From assembly GCF_902506425.1 (NCBI RefSeq), contig NZ_LR732504.1, forward strand, positions 248,001 through 312,000: 64,000 nt of DNA, written 5' to 3'. This DNA is from Novosphingobium sp. 9U. GTDB lineage: Bacteria > Pseudomonadota > Alphaproteobacteria > Sphingomonadales > Sphingomonadaceae. Below the pieces are notes generated by a model. It was given only the letters and a program-made list of their open reading frames with translations. It ran no database searches and was not told the DNA's origin. Of the stretch, positions 25,534-36,096 are shown piece after piece; positions within the stretch are counted from its first letter, which is position 1, and every line of letters starts with the position of its first letter. The position numbers and the translations under genes are program-made.

Positions 25534-25625
25534 CCCCAGGCCTTAAATTACCGATGCCTTTGACGTTTCGGCCGCAGAGAGGGTCCAACGAAGCGTGGTT
25601 AATTTCCACTGGGGGTTGCAAAGAA

Positions 25626-26896
<1,271 letters not shown>

Positions 26897-26900
<4 letters not shown>

Positions 26901-27268
26901 GCGCGATCTCCGGCATCGGCGGCGGCGCGGCCGGCGTCCAGCAGATCATGGCGCTGCGCCAGCAGATCATGGATCGCAACCAGGTCCTCCAGCAGCTCCA
27001 CGCGCCGCAGGGAACGGCACCTACGGCCGGCACGCAAGCCGCGCCCGCGCAGAACTTCGCCGACGCGTTCAAGACCGCGCTCGACGGCGTCAACGCCACG
27101 CAGTTGAAGGCGGAAGGCATCTCCGAAGCCTACCAGCGCGGCGAAGTGACCGACGTCGCCAAGGTCATGCTCGCGCGCCAGGAAGCCAGCGTCTCGTTCG
27201 AAGCGACGCTGCAGGTCCGCAACAAGTTGCTCAGCGCCTACCAAGACATCATGCGGATGGGAGTGTGA
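26897..27268 (+). CDS. fliE: Flagellar MS-ring/rod junction protein FliE
   Basis: FliE connects the MS-ring to the proximal rod and is the first protein exported. The 123-residue product has a flexible N-terminus and the conserved C-terminal half (FADAFKTALDGVNATQLKAE, then VMLARQEASVSFEATLQVRN and YQDIMRMGV). It overlaps the activator gene and precedes fliF by three bases, the common fliE-fliF order. Confidence 0.94.
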
Positions 27269-27271
27269 TAG

Positions 27272-29005
27272 ATGGCTGACCTGGTTCCTGCCACGGCCTC
27301 GGCCGGCGGCTCCGGCGTTCCTCCCGGTACCTCCATCCTGGCCCCGCTTACCGATCCGGCGGGCGGCTCCGTCCTCACTCGCATGAGCGCTTTCACCGCC
27401 CAACCGGCGGTGAAGCGCATGTTGCCGTGGTTCCTGGGCGTTGCCGCGCTCGGCGGCGCTGCGCTGACCTGGGCCGCCGTCGCGCCCTCGCCGCAGCGCG
27501 TGCTCTACAGCCAGCTCGACGACAGCGAGCGTGCGGGCGTCGTCGCCGCGCTCGACACCGCCAACATCGGCTACCACATCGACAACGAGACCGGCGCACT
27601 CACCGTCGACGAGAGCGACTTCTACAAGGCGCGCATGCTCGTCGCCTCGGACGGCGGACTGGCGGCACCCGAGACCGGCGACCAGATGCTCGACAAGCTG
27701 CCGATGGGCGCCAGCCGCAACCTTGAGGGTGAGCGTCTGCGCTCCGCCCGCGAGCGCGACCTGCAGCTCTCGATCATGGAGATCGACGGCGTCGAATCGG
27801 TGCGCGTCCATCTCGCCGAAGCCGAGAAGTCGGTCTTCGTGCGCGAGAACCTGGCGCCGACCGCCTCGGTCATGGTGCGCCTGAAGTCCGGCCGCCAGCT
27901 GAGCGACGGCCAGGTCTCGGCGATCGTCAACCTTGTCGCCGCTTCGGTGCCCGGCCTCTCGCCCGACGCCGTCCGCGTGGTCGACCAGCACGGCTCGCTG
28001 CTTTCCGCGCAGCGCAGCGGCGACTCCGAGCGGCTCGACATGCAGGGCCGCATGGAAGACAAGCTGCGCGCGCAAGTCTCGCAGATCCTGCGCCCGATGC
28101 TGGGCGAAGGCAGCTTCTCCAGCGAAGTCCAGGTCGAGCTCAACATGGACGACGTGACCTCCGCGCGCGAGAGCTACGACAAGGATGGCGTGGTCCGCTC
28201 CGAGACGCAGGAGCAGTCGCAGTCGGCCAGTGCCGCGCCCGCCGTCGGCATCCCCGGCGTGCTGTCGAACACTCCGCCGCCCGCCACTCAGGCGCAGAAC
28301 GGCCCGCCGCAGGGCACGCAAGCTCCGGCCACGAACGGCCAGCAGCCCGCCAACGGCGAGTCCAGCTCCACCCGCACCTACGAACTGGGCCGCGAGGTCT
28401 CGGTCTCGAACCAGCGTCCCGGCGGCATCAAGCGCCTCTCGGTCGCCGTGGTGCTGAGCAAGGACGCACTGAAAGGTGCCAAGGCCAAGGACCTGGCCGA
28501 CATCGAGGCGCTGGTCGGCGCCGCGGTCGGTGCCAATCCGCAGCGCGGCGACCAGGTCAAGGTCGTGATGCGCAGCTTCGAGGCCGTCAACGACAACCCG
28601 CCCGCGTTCTACGAGACGCCCTGGTTTGCCACACTGGTGCGCTATGGCGCGGCCGTGATCGCGGTGCTGCTGGTGCTGCTGCTCGGCGTGCGTCCCCTGA
28701 TCGCCAAGATCGGCGGCGACAAGGCGGCCAAGCCCAAGAAGGGCAAGAAGGGCGCCGCCGCCAACGACGAGGACGATGACGAAGTCGCCCGGATCGGTGC
28801 GGGCAGTGCGGTTGCGGCCATCGCGATGACCAAGCGTGACGAGAACGGCGTCGACGTCGACATCTCGCGCTCCGAACTGCTTGCCCGCCAGGTCGAGCTC
28901 GCCCAGCGCATCGTTTCCGAGAAGCACGGCAGCTCGGTCCAGGCCCTGCGCCAGATGTTGAACGAAACGCCAGGCCAGCCCGGCCCGCAGGCGGAGGCAG
29001 CCTGA
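27272..29005 (+). CDS. fliF: Flagellar MS-ring protein FliF
   Basis: FliF forms the MS-ring base of the flagellum. The 577-residue product has two membrane segments: one near residues 52-72 (LPWFLGVAALGGAALTWAAV) and one near 450-475 (AAVIAVLLVLLLGVRPLIAKI). Between them lie the ring-building motifs (YSQLDDSERAGVVAALD, GDQMLDKLPMGASRNLEGER, ASVMVRLKSGRQLSDGQVSA). The cytosolic tail binds FliG. It overlaps fliG by one base. Confidence 0.96.
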   Translation: MADLVPATASAGGSGVPPGTSILAPLTDPAGGSVLTRMSAFTAQPAVKRMLPWFLGVAALGGAALTWAAVAPSPQRVLYSQLDDSERAGVVAALDTANIGYHIDNETGALTVDESDFYKARMLVASDGGLAAPETGDQMLDKLPMGASRNLEGERLRSARERDLQLSIMEIDGVESVRVHLAEAEKSVFVRENLAPTASVMVRLKSGRQLSDGQVSAIVNLVAASVPGLSPDAVRVVDQHGSLLSAQRSGDSERLDMQGRMEDKLRAQVSQILRPMLGEGSFSSEVQVELNMDDVTSARESYDKDGVVRSETQEQSQSASAAPAVGIPGVLSNTPPPATQAQNGPPQGTQAPATNGQQPANGESSSTRTYELGREVSVSNQRPGGIKRLSVAVVLSKDALKGAKAKDLADIEALVGAAVGANPQRGDQVKVVMRSFEAVNDNPPAFYETPWFATLVRYGAAVIAVLLVLLLGVRPLIAKIGGDKAAKPKKGKKGAAANDEDDDEVARIGAGSAVAAIAMTKRDENGVDVDISRSELLARQVELAQRIVSEKHGSSVQALRQMLNETPGQPGPQAEAA

Positions 29006-30009
29006 TGAGCGTGCTCGCGAACCTCGATCCCGCCGGCAACGCCGCGGTCATGGTCATGCTGCTGCAGGATGACCAGGCCGCCCGGATTCTCGCCGAACTC
29101 GAGCCCGCCGAACTGCGCCTGCTCGGCCAGAAGATGGTCGAACTGGGCGAGATTGGCCCCGAAGTGATCGCCGGCGCCATCGCCGGTTTCGTCGAGAAGA
29201 CCGAATCGCTCGGCCTCGTCGCGCACGATCGTGTCGGCCAGGTACGCAACATGATGGGTCGCGCAGTCGGCGAGGTGAAGGCCGACAGCCTGATGCGCCG
29301 CATCGCGCCCGAGGCGAAGGCCTCCACCATCGAACTGGCACGCTGGCTGGTGCCCGAGGCACTCACCCCGCTGATCAAGGGCGAGCATCCGCAGATGATC
29401 GCGGTGCTGCTGGTCCAGCTGGACCCGGAGGTCGCCGCCGCCGTGCTCCATGCGCTGCCGCCCGCCGATCAGGCCGAAATCGTCCATCGCATCGCCACTC
29501 TGGGCCCGGTCGCGCCCGAGGCGATCACCATCTTGGAGGAGCTGCTCACCCGCAAGATCGGCGAGCGCCACGGCCAGGCACCGCTCTCGATCGGTGGCAT
29601 CAAGGAAGCCGCCGACATCATCAATGGCGCCGGCAAGATCGTGGAAGCCCGCGTGCTCCCGCAGATCGCCAAGCTCGACAAGGTCCTCGCGCGCAAGATC
29701 GAGGAGGAGATGTTCAAGTTCGAGCATCTGTTCGTGCTCGACCCGCAGTCGATGGGTGCGCTGCTGCGCGAGATCGAAAGCGATGTGCTGATCGGCGCGC
29801 TGAAGGGCATTCCGGAGAGCGAGCGCGACGTGTTCTTCCGCGCGATGTCGAGCCGTGCCGCCGATGGCGTCAAGGACGAGATTGCGGCCCGTGGCCGCAC
29901 CAAGCTGGCTGAAGTGATCGAAGCGCAAAAGGCGATCGTCGCGGTGGCCCGCAAGCTGGCTGCCGACGGCACCATCGCGTTCGGATCGGGTGACGGCGAT
30001 TATGTCTGA
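29005..30009 (+). CDS. fliG: Flagellar motor switch protein FliG
   Basis: FliG is the rotor component that contacts the stator. The 334-residue product shows the usual three domains. The FliF-binding N-domain is followed by a middle domain with the EHPQ motif (IKGEHPQMIAVLLVQLDPEV) and a C-domain with charged residues (VLARKIEEEMFKFEHLFVLD; ERDVFFRAMSSRAADGVKDE). Its length is typical. It overlaps fliF by one base and fliH by eight. Confidence 0.96.
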   Translation: MSVLANLDPAGNAAVMVMLLQDDQAARILAELEPAELRLLGQKMVELGEIGPEVIAGAIAGFVEKTESLGLVAHDRVGQVRNMMGRAVGEVKADSLMRRIAPEAKASTIELARWLVPEALTPLIKGEHPQMIAVLLVQLDPEVAAAVLHALPPADQAEIVHRIATLGPVAPEAITILEELLTRKIGERHGQAPLSIGGIKEAADIINGAGKIVEARVLPQIAKLDKVLARKIEEEMFKFEHLFVLDPQSMGALLREIESDVLIGALKGIPESERDVFFRAMSSRAADGVKDEIAARGRTKLAEVIEAQKAIVAVARKLAADGTIAFGSGDGDYV

Positions 30010-30628
30010 TAGACTTGGGTCTGACGGCTATGCACGCATGTCCCTGAACGCGCTGCCCGCGGCATCGGGATTCCGCGCGAGCAGCCGCTATGGCGACCAG
30101 CCGGGTGTGACCGTGCTCGAACCCGAGCCGGTCCAGGCGATCCGGCTCGAACCTGAGCCTGATCCGATCGGCGAGGCGTTCGCTCAGGGGTACAGCAAGG
30201 GCTACGAAGAGGCTCGTGCCGAGGCCGACGCCATCGCGCTGGAGGACTCCGAAGCGGCCGAAGGTCTGGCGCTGGCGTTCGCGCGGTTCGATACGGCACT
30301 GGAAGAGCAACTGCGCCAGCGTTTGCGCGACACCGTCGCTGCCTTGTGCGAGGCGGCGATCACGCCGCTGACGCTGGACGAGGACCTGCTGCTGCGCCGC
30401 GTCACCGCCGCCGCGGCGATGCTCGCACGCGCCGACGATGATCGCGTGATCCGCGTTCACCCCCAGGATCTCGCGCTGATCGCACCGCGCATGCGCGCCG
30501 AGTGGGATGTGCAGCCGGACGCGACGCTTGATCGCGGCGCGATCCGGGTCGAGGGCGCCCACGGCGGCGTCGAGGATGGGCCCGCCACCTGGCGGCGCGC
30601 CATCGCCGAGGCGCTGCACCAGTGCTGA
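30002..30628 (+). CDS. fliH: Flagellar export ATPase regulator FliH
   Basis: FliH binds and restrains the export ATPase FliI and tethers it to the C-ring. The 208-residue product shows the GxxxG-like charged N-terminal region (GEAFAQGYSKGYEEARAEAD) and a C-terminal ATPase-binding domain. Sequence conservation is weak, but the position between fliG and fliI is diagnostic. I prefer the ATG at 30002 over a GTG four codons upstream. The stop overlaps the fliI start. Confidence 0.86.
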   Translation: MSDRLGSDGYARMSLNALPAASGFRASSRYGDQPGVTVLEPEPVQAIRLEPEPDPIGEAFAQGYSKGYEEARAEADAIALEDSEAAEGLALAFARFDTALEEQLRQRLRDTVAALCEAAITPLTLDEDLLLRRVTAAAAMLARADDDRVIRVHPQDLALIAPRMRAEWDVQPDATLDRGAIRVEGAHGGVEDGPATWRRAIAEALHQC

Positions 30629-31947
30629 ACCTGTTCGACCCGATCCTGCGTGAACTCTCCGCCGAACCGATCGACCTTGCGCCACGCCGTTATGGATTGG
30701 TGGTCGCCTGCGATGGCGGCCTCCTCGAAGTGAGCGGGTTGTCGATCCCGGTCGGCGCGATGTGCCGGGTGGTGAACGGGCGCAACTCCAGCCTCGCCGC
30801 CGAAGTGATCGGCTTTCGCAATGGCCGCACGCTGATGATGATGCTGGGCGATTCGGTCCTGCTGCGCCCGGGCGCGCGGGTCTATCCCGAGGGACGACCC
30901 GGCATGCTGCCGGTCGGCGCCGCGTTCCTCGGCCGTGCGGTCGATGGCGAAGGCATGCCGATCGACGGCGGCCCGGCGATCCAGGTCCGCAGCGAGTGGC
31001 CATCGGGCGGCCTGCGCACCTCTGCGCTCGACCGCAGCCCCGTGCGCGAGACGTTCGACACTGGCGTGCGTTCGCTTAACGCGCTCACCACGTTCGGCGT
31101 CGGCCAGCGCATCGGCGTCATGGCCGGCTCGGGCGTCGGCAAGTCGGTGCTGATCGACATGATCGCCCGCGGAGCGGAGGCCGAGATCATCGTCGTCGGC
31201 CTGATCGGCGAGCGCGCCCGCGAAGTCTCCGACTTTGTCGAGCGGCACATGCATGACGAGAAGCGCCACCGCACCGTGGTGGTCGCCGTGCCCGCCGACC
31301 ACGCGCCCAACTTGCGCCTGCGCGGCGCCATGCTCGCCACATCGATGGCCGAGCACTTCCGCGCGCAGGGCAAGAAGGTCTTGCTGATCCTCGACAGCCT
31401 CACCCGCGTCGCCCACGCCGCGCGCGAGATCGGCCTGTTGCTGGGCGAGCCGGGCGCGGCGCGCGGCTATCCGCCCTCGGCTCTGGCCACCATTACGAAA
31501 CTGGTCGAGCGCGCCGGCAACTCGGCGGCGAGCGGCGGCTCCATCACCGGTCTCTACACCGTGCTTGCAGACGGCGACAACCAGGACGACCCGGTGGTCG
31601 ACACCGCACGCGCCATTCTCGACGGCCATGTCGTGCTCAACCGCGCTCTGGCGCAGCGTGGGCAATACCCCGCAGTCGACATCGCGGCCTCGCTCAGCCG
31701 CGTGATGAACGACATCGTCTCGCCCCAGCACCAGAAGCTCGCCCGCGAGTTCCGCGCGCTGACCGCCAGCTACGAGGCCAATCGCGACCTCGTCCTGATG
31801 GGCGCGTACCGTGCCGGCGCCGACCCACAGCTCGACAAGGCGATCGCCATGAACGAGCTGCTGACCGCCTTCCTCTGCCAGATCGGCGGCGAGGTGATCG
31901 ACCTCGACACCAGCGCGGCCCAGCTCGCGGCGCTGCTGGGCGCGTAA
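30622..31947 (+). CDS. fliI: Flagellum-specific export ATPase FliI
   Basis: This F1-beta-like ATPase drives the early steps of flagellar export. The 441-residue product carries Walker A (AGSGVGKSVLIDMIA), Walker B (KKVLLILDSLTRVAHAA), the GERAREVSDFVERH segment and the YTVLADGDNQDDPV segment. It starts at a GTG overlapping fliH. The partners FliH and FliJ are its direct neighbours. Confidence 0.97.
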   Translation: MLNLFDPILRELSAEPIDLAPRRYGLVVACDGGLLEVSGLSIPVGAMCRVVNGRNSSLAAEVIGFRNGRTLMMMLGDSVLLRPGARVYPEGRPGMLPVGAAFLGRAVDGEGMPIDGGPAIQVRSEWPSGGLRTSALDRSPVRETFDTGVRSLNALTTFGVGQRIGVMAGSGVGKSVLIDMIARGAEAEIIVVGLIGERAREVSDFVERHMHDEKRHRTVVVAVPADHAPNLRLRGAMLATSMAEHFRAQGKKVLLILDSLTRVAHAAREIGLLLGEPGAARGYPPSALATITKLVERAGNSAASGGSITGLYTVLADGDNQDDPVVDTARAILDGHVVLNRALAQRGQYPAVDIAASLSRVMNDIVSPQHQKLAREFRALTASYEANRDLVLMGAYRAGADPQLDKAIAMNELLTAFLCQIGGEVIDLDTSAAQLAALLGA

Positions 31948-32001
31948 GCCTCATGGCGTCTTGCCCATTTCTGTTGCGAGTGACCCTCGGAGCGCGAATC
32001 C

Positions 32002-32430
32002 ATGAACGCTGAGGAACGCGCGCGCTTGCTGCGGCTGAAGCGGCTGGAGAAGATCCGCGCCATCGCCAAGCAGACCGCTGCGCGCGAGGCGGCCGAGGCG
32101 GAGAGCACGCTCTCGCAATTGCGCATGCTGACCGATCGCACCGGCAAGCTCGCGGCCGACTATGGCGCGCGGCGTGGATCGCAGGACGGCGCCTCGCTGC
32201 GCCAGCTCGCCGGGTTCGTCGATGGCTTGGGCATGCTGACCCGCAACACTCGCGCTGACGCGCAGCGCGCCGAAGCGATCGCCGACGCCAAGCTGCGCAT
32301 GCTCGCCGAGGCGGAGCGCCGCCGTTCGGCCGTCGAAGAGCGGTTCCGGCTGCAGGAAAAGCTGATCGCACGCGGGGCCGAAGCGCCCGCCCTGGGCAGC
32401 CGCAAGCAAACTGGCACGGACCTTGTATAG
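32002..32430 (+). CDS. fliJ: Flagellar export protein FliJ
   Basis: FliJ is the coiled-coil stalk of the export ATPase ring. The 142-residue product is almost wholly charged helix (ERARLLRLKRLEKIRAIAKQ at the start; LRMLAEAERRRSAVEERFRL toward the end). The position after fliI supports the name. It starts 54 bases after fliI. A sigma-54-like promoter for fliK lies inside its last codons. Confidence 0.85.
   Translation: MNAEERARLLRLKRLEKIRAIAKQTAAREAAEAESTLSQLRMLTDRTGKLAADYGARRGSQDGASLRQLAGFVDGLGMLTRNTRADAQRAEAIADAKLRMLAEAERRRSAVEERFRLQEKLIARGAEAPALGSRKQTGTDLV
32412..32427 (+). promoter_or_regulatory. Sigma-54-like promoter upstream of fliK
   Basis: TGGCACGGACCTTGTA has a perfect -24 element and a -12 of TTGT instead of TTGC, with correct spacing. 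It lies at the end of fliJ, about 38 bases before the fliK ATG. It may allow fliK and the genes after it to be raised separately from fliE-fliJ. Confidence 0.5.
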
Positions 32431-32464
32431 TTAACCCGCGTAACCAACGCGAGTTTGCCGGTTC

Positions 32465-34204
32465 ATGATCGAAGTCTCCGCAACTGCTGCTCCAGCCCTG
32501 GCCCTGCCGGGCGCGGTCCTGCCAGCCGCAACGGCGGCCGTTGGCGGCGAAGGCGCGCAGATCGTGGACTTCTCGGCGCTTCTCACCGGTGCGACGCTGA
32601 CGATGGAGAGCCCCGCGGCTCCTGTCACGGAGCCGGTGCCGGTCCAGGCCCAAGCGCAGGCACAGCTCGTCCCGGCTGCCCCGCAGCCTATTGCCACCGG
32701 CAAGACCGGCACCGGCGGCAAGGCAAGCGGCAAGATCTTGCCGGACGGCAAGCTGCCGGAGCCACGCAAAGCCGCCACCGCCGGGGAACCGTCGCCCGAA
32801 AGCACGCAGGAGCAGTCGCTCGCAACCGATGCGCTCGATGCTGTCCGTCCCACGGCTGCAACGCTGCCGACGGCGCCCGCTGCCGTAATCCCGCAGGCAA
32901 TCATGGCGCAAGCCACACCGCAGCCCGCTGCGCAGGCGACAACGCAGGCCATGGCCTCGCAAGAACAGCGCACCACGCCGCTTCTGCCCGCCAAGCCCCT
33001 CGAATCCGCGGCCCGCACCAAGGTTGTAGCTCCGGAACCGCTTGCGCGAGCCGTTCAGCCTGCAATCGCGCCCATGCCGGCCGCCACGATCGCGGCAACC
33101 CCGCCGGTGCCAGCTGCCACGGCTGCGCCCTCGCAAGCTGCTCCGGCTGTGTTCGCTCAGGGCGCGACGCCGTCCGCTCGGCGGGTTGACCGTGCGCCAG
33201 TCAGGCAGTCGGTGGCGCCCGCTGCCGCAGTCCAGGCGCCGATGATCGTCGCACCCGTCAACATGGCGAGCACCGTCCCGCAAGTCGCCGCGCCGGTGCC
33301 GCTCGAGCTCAAGGCAGTCCTGACAGCCCCGGACCTCACCGTCACTCCGCCCGAGCAGGCCGCCACCATAAGCGTTCTGCCGGGGCTGACGCGTATGCCC
33401 GTTCCTGCGCAAGCCAAGGACGTGATCGCACCCGCTCCTGCCACTCCGGTCGCGGTCGAGCAGCCGCAAGGCACCGCCGCTCCAGCGCCCAAGCCAGCCG
33501 CACAGCCCGCCGAGGAAGCTCCGATCCGCAGCACCGGCGATTGGGCCGCAAATCGCGCCGCGATGGTCCTCGCCGCGGCAGTCGATGCTCCTGCGCACAA
33601 GCCGGTCGTGCCGGCGCTCCCTACCGCCACGATCGACGCCGCGGCACAGCCTGTGCGCGCCGACATGATCGTCGCCACGTCGCCGGAGCTGCGGCCGGCT
33701 CCTGCGATGCCGACCGTCACGCCATCCGTACCGACCGCGCCGACTCAGGACATCGCCGCGCTGGTCGACCGCATCACCGAAGCGCGCGCCGCGGCCGCTC
33801 CGCATGCCGTGCGTGCCGCGCTGGTCCACGAGGACTTCGGCTCGATCTCGCTGAACCTGCGGGCCGAGAATTCGCACATCCACGTGACGCTCGGCAGCGC
33901 CGATCCGACCTTTGCCCCGGCCGTGCATGCCGCCGCGGCGGCCTCGCTGGCATCCAACGCCGGGGATCAGTCGAGCGACAACGCTCGCCGCGATGCCCAG
34001 GGTCAGCAACAGGATACGCCGGCCACCAACACCAGCCAGCCTTCGCAGCAGCAAGCGTCCGGCCAGCAAGGGGCACGCGACCGTGCTGCCGCGGGCGAGC
34101 GCAGTGCGGCACGTGAGCAAACTATTAACCATCCTCGCGCCAAAGGTGACGAGCGCGGTCCATCTACTCCGGCGTCGCCGCGACGCAGCGGCATTTACGC
34201 CTGA
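32465..34204 (+). CDS. fliK: Hook-length control protein FliK
   Basis: FliK measures hook length and switches export specificity through FlhB. The 579-residue product is a long Ala/Pro/Thr/Gln-rich ruler (residues 1 to about 430) followed by the small conserved C-domain (LVHEDFGSISLNLRAENSHI, then HVTLGSADPTFAPAVHAA). The end is again low complexity. It is larger than many FliK proteins, although the hook subunit FlgE is short. The gene is GC-rich, and the long antisense frame across it is an artefact of its composition. Confidence 0.85.
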   Translation: MIEVSATAAPALALPGAVLPAATAAVGGEGAQIVDFSALLTGATLTMESPAAPVTEPVPVQAQAQAQLVPAAPQPIATGKTGTGGKASGKILPDGKLPEPRKAATAGEPSPESTQEQSLATDALDAVRPTAATLPTAPAAVIPQAIMAQATPQPAAQATTQAMASQEQRTTPLLPAKPLESAARTKVVAPEPLARAVQPAIAPMPAATIAATPPVPAATAAPSQAAPAVFAQGATPSARRVDRAPVRQSVAPAAAVQAPMIVAPVNMASTVPQVAAPVPLELKAVLTAPDLTVTPPEQAATISVLPGLTRMPVPAQAKDVIAPAPATPVAVEQPQGTAAPAPKPAAQPAEEAPIRSTGDWAANRAAMVLAAAVDAPAHKPVVPALPTATIDAAAQPVRADMIVATSPELRPAPAMPTVTPSVPTAPTQDIAALVDRITEARAAAAPHAVRAALVHEDFGSISLNLRAENSHIHVTLGSADPTFAPAVHAAAAASLASNAGDQSSDNARRDAQGQQQDTPATNTSQPSQQQASGQQGARDRAAAGERSAAREQTINHPRAKGDERGPSTPASPRRSGIYA

Positions 34205-34235
34205 ACCCCGTGATTGAGGTCCCCAAGGTAGCACG

Positions 34236-34817
34236 ATGAGCGACAACACCGAAAAGAAGCCCAAGAAGAAGGGCAAGGGCCTGCTGATGAAGGCGGTCGG
34301 CGGCGTGGTGCTGCTTGGCGCCGGTGGCGGCGGCGTGTTCGGTCTGATGCAGGCCGGCGTCATCGGCAGCCATGCCGAGGCCAAGGAGGACAACAACCCC
34401 AAGCTGATCCGCAAGGGCGAGGAAGATCCCTACGCGCCCAAGAAGGAAGGCGAGGAAGAGGGCGGCGCCGAAGCCGTGTATGGCGAAGGCGGCAGCGAGT
34501 ACCGCACGGCCTATTACACCTATGACGGCGATTTCACGTCCAACCTCAAGGGTTCGGACTCGCTGATCCAGGTCAGCATCGCCTCGTCCACCCGTCGCGA
34601 TGGCCGCGTGCTGATGTGGCAGAAGGAGCACGAGCTGGCGATCCGCTCCGCCATTCTCAACGTGCTCGCCGATACCTCGGAAGAGCAAGTCACCTCGATC
34701 CAAGGCAAGGAGCAGCTGCAGAAGCGGCTCACCGCTGCGATCAATCACGTCCTCACCGAGGAAGAAGGGTTCGGCGGCATCGACGACGTCTTCTTCCGCA
34801 GCTTCATCATTCAGTAA
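34236..34817 (+). CDS. fliL: Flagellar stator-associated protein FliL
   Basis: FliL is an inner-membrane protein that surrounds the stator. The 193-residue product has a Lys-rich cytosolic start, one membrane segment (LLMKAVGGVVLLGAGGGGVF), a charged linker rich in Glu, and a periplasmic domain containing LIQVSIASSTRRDGRVLMWQ and ending in VFFRSFIIQ. It lies before fliM as usual. Confidence 0.9.
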   Translation: MSDNTEKKPKKKGKGLLMKAVGGVVLLGAGGGGVFGLMQAGVIGSHAEAKEDNNPKLIRKGEEDPYAPKKEGEEEGGAEAVYGEGGSEYRTAYYTYDGDFTSNLKGSDSLIQVSIASSTRRDGRVLMWQKEHELAIRSAILNVLADTSEEQVTSIQGKEQLQKRLTAAINHVLTEEEGFGGIDDVFFRSFIIQ

Positions 34818-34825
34818 GGCACACC

Positions 34826-35719
34826 GTGCGGCCCGAACGCTCCTTCATCGCCGACCGTGTCGCGGCGCAGCACTGCCCGGAACTGCTCGGGCCGGCAGCT
34901 CCGTGCGACGCGGATCTGCTGCCTTCGCTGGCCCTGCTGTCGGGCCGGCTGGCGCTGACGCTCGCGGGCGGTCTGGCGCGCCTGTCGGGCAGCGAGGCCC
35001 CTGCCGTGCGCCCCGACGCTCCGCGTGCGCTGCTTGCCGGCCAGTTGGGCCAGGACGCGTCGAGCCTGGCGAGCCATGCCGTCCTCGGCATCGGGCCGGA
35101 GCGGCACCAGGTGCTGCTGACATGCGCAGCGGCGCCGGTGTTCCGGCTTGTCGACCGCGCCTTCGGCGGCCTCGGCACCGTTCCCAATCCGCTGCCCGAC
35201 GCCTTCCCGCTCTCGGCCGAATTGTTGATCGGCCGTCTCGAGCGGACCCTGGCGACGGCGTTGCAGGATGCGCTGGGCGGTGCGCTGCCGACGGTGCCGC
35301 TGCAGCGCGACACCCGCCTGTCGCAGATCGCGCCGTTCACGCCCGATCAGACGGTGTTCGAGCTATCGATGGCAGTCGAGGAGCCGGGCTGTGAGCCCTG
35401 GCTGCTCTCGCTCACCTTCCCGCACGCAACCCTGGCCGCCCTCTTCGCCGGTCGCGAGCGCAAGCTCCCCAAGCCCTCGACGCCGCACGCGCCCGATCCG
35501 ATGAGCGAACCCTTCGCCTCGCTGCCGATCACGCTGACGGCGGTGCTGGTCGACATGATGGTGCCGTTCACCCGGCTTGCCGCGCTGCGTCCGGGAGACG
35601 TCATCCCGGTGGCCGTCGCCCGCAGCGTACCGCTCAAGGCAGGCGAGCGCACCGTCGCCACCGGTGCCATCGGCGAGTTCGAGGATCGCATCGCGGTTCA
35701 GATCACCACCGCGTTCTGA
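34826..35719 (+). CDS. fliM: Flagellar motor switch protein FliM, N-terminally short
   Basis: FliM is part of the C-ring. The start is the GTG at 34826 with AAGG eight bases upstream, giving 297 residues. The middle domain is divergent. The C-terminal SpoA domain is recognisable (TLTAVLVDMMVPFTRLAALR, then PGDVIPVAVARSVPLKAGER). The usual N-terminal peptide LSQDEIDALL, which binds CheY-P, is absent, and the frame upstream belongs to fliL in another phase. Between fliL and fliN no other product is expected. Confidence 0.83.
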   Translation: MRPERSFIADRVAAQHCPELLGPAAPCDADLLPSLALLSGRLALTLAGGLARLSGSEAPAVRPDAPRALLAGQLGQDASSLASHAVLGIGPERHQVLLTCAAAPVFRLVDRAFGGLGTVPNPLPDAFPLSAELLIGRLERTLATALQDALGGALPTVPLQRDTRLSQIAPFTPDQTVFELSMAVEEPGCEPWLLSLTFPHATLAALFAGRERKLPKPSTPHAPDPMSEPFASLPITLTAVLVDMMVPFTRLAALRPGDVIPVAVARSVPLKAGERTVATGAIGEFEDRIAVQITTAF

Positions 35720-35778
35720 TTCACCAATTCTTTACCATCCAAATTTACCAGACGTTCATCGAACTGGGGAGTTCACCA

Positions 35779-36096
35779 ATGTCCATCCATCCGCGCGGCT
35801 TCGACTTTCTGAAAGATGTCGACGTCCGCCTCTCGGTCGAGCTTGGCCGCACCGACATGAAGCTCAAGGACGTGCTGTCGCTTGGCCAGGAAAGCGTCGT
35901 GGTGCTTGATCGCCTGACGGACGAGCTGCTCGACGTCATGGTCAACGGCAAGCCGATCGCCAAGGGCGAGATCGTAGCGCAGAACGGCCGCTTCGGCCTG
36001 CGCATCGTCGAACTCGCGGGCGAGCAGCAGAGCGCGCCCGTGCCTGAAATCGCTCCGGTCGACTTCGCAGCTTTGGGTGCCGGGAACCTCGGCTGA
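35779..36096 (+). CDS. fliN: Flagellar motor switch protein FliN
   Basis: The 105-residue protein consists of the SpoA domain that stacks at the bottom of the C-ring: VDVRLSVELGRTDMKLKDVL, then SLGQESVVVLDRLTDELLDV and NGKPIAKGEIVAQNGRFGLR. A Shine-Dalgarno (GGGGAG) precedes the ATG. Its stop overlaps the fliO start. Confidence 0.96.
   Translation: MSIHPRGFDFLKDVDVRLSVELGRTDMKLKDVLSLGQESVVVLDRLTDELLDVMVNGKPIAKGEIVAQNGRFGLRIVELAGEQQSAPVPEIAPVDFAALGAGNLG

Noticed and set aside
25581..25620. A sigma-54 promoter just before the activator gene
   Set aside because: Only the GG and GC pairs fit (GGGTCCAACGAAGC); the rest of the consensus is missing.
31694..34414. A 906-codon open frame on the minus strand opposite fliI end, fliJ, fliK and fliL
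   Set aside because: It spans four plus-strand genes and reads mostly Gly/Arg/Ser repeats; it is a composition artefact of the Ala/Pro-rich fliK gene.
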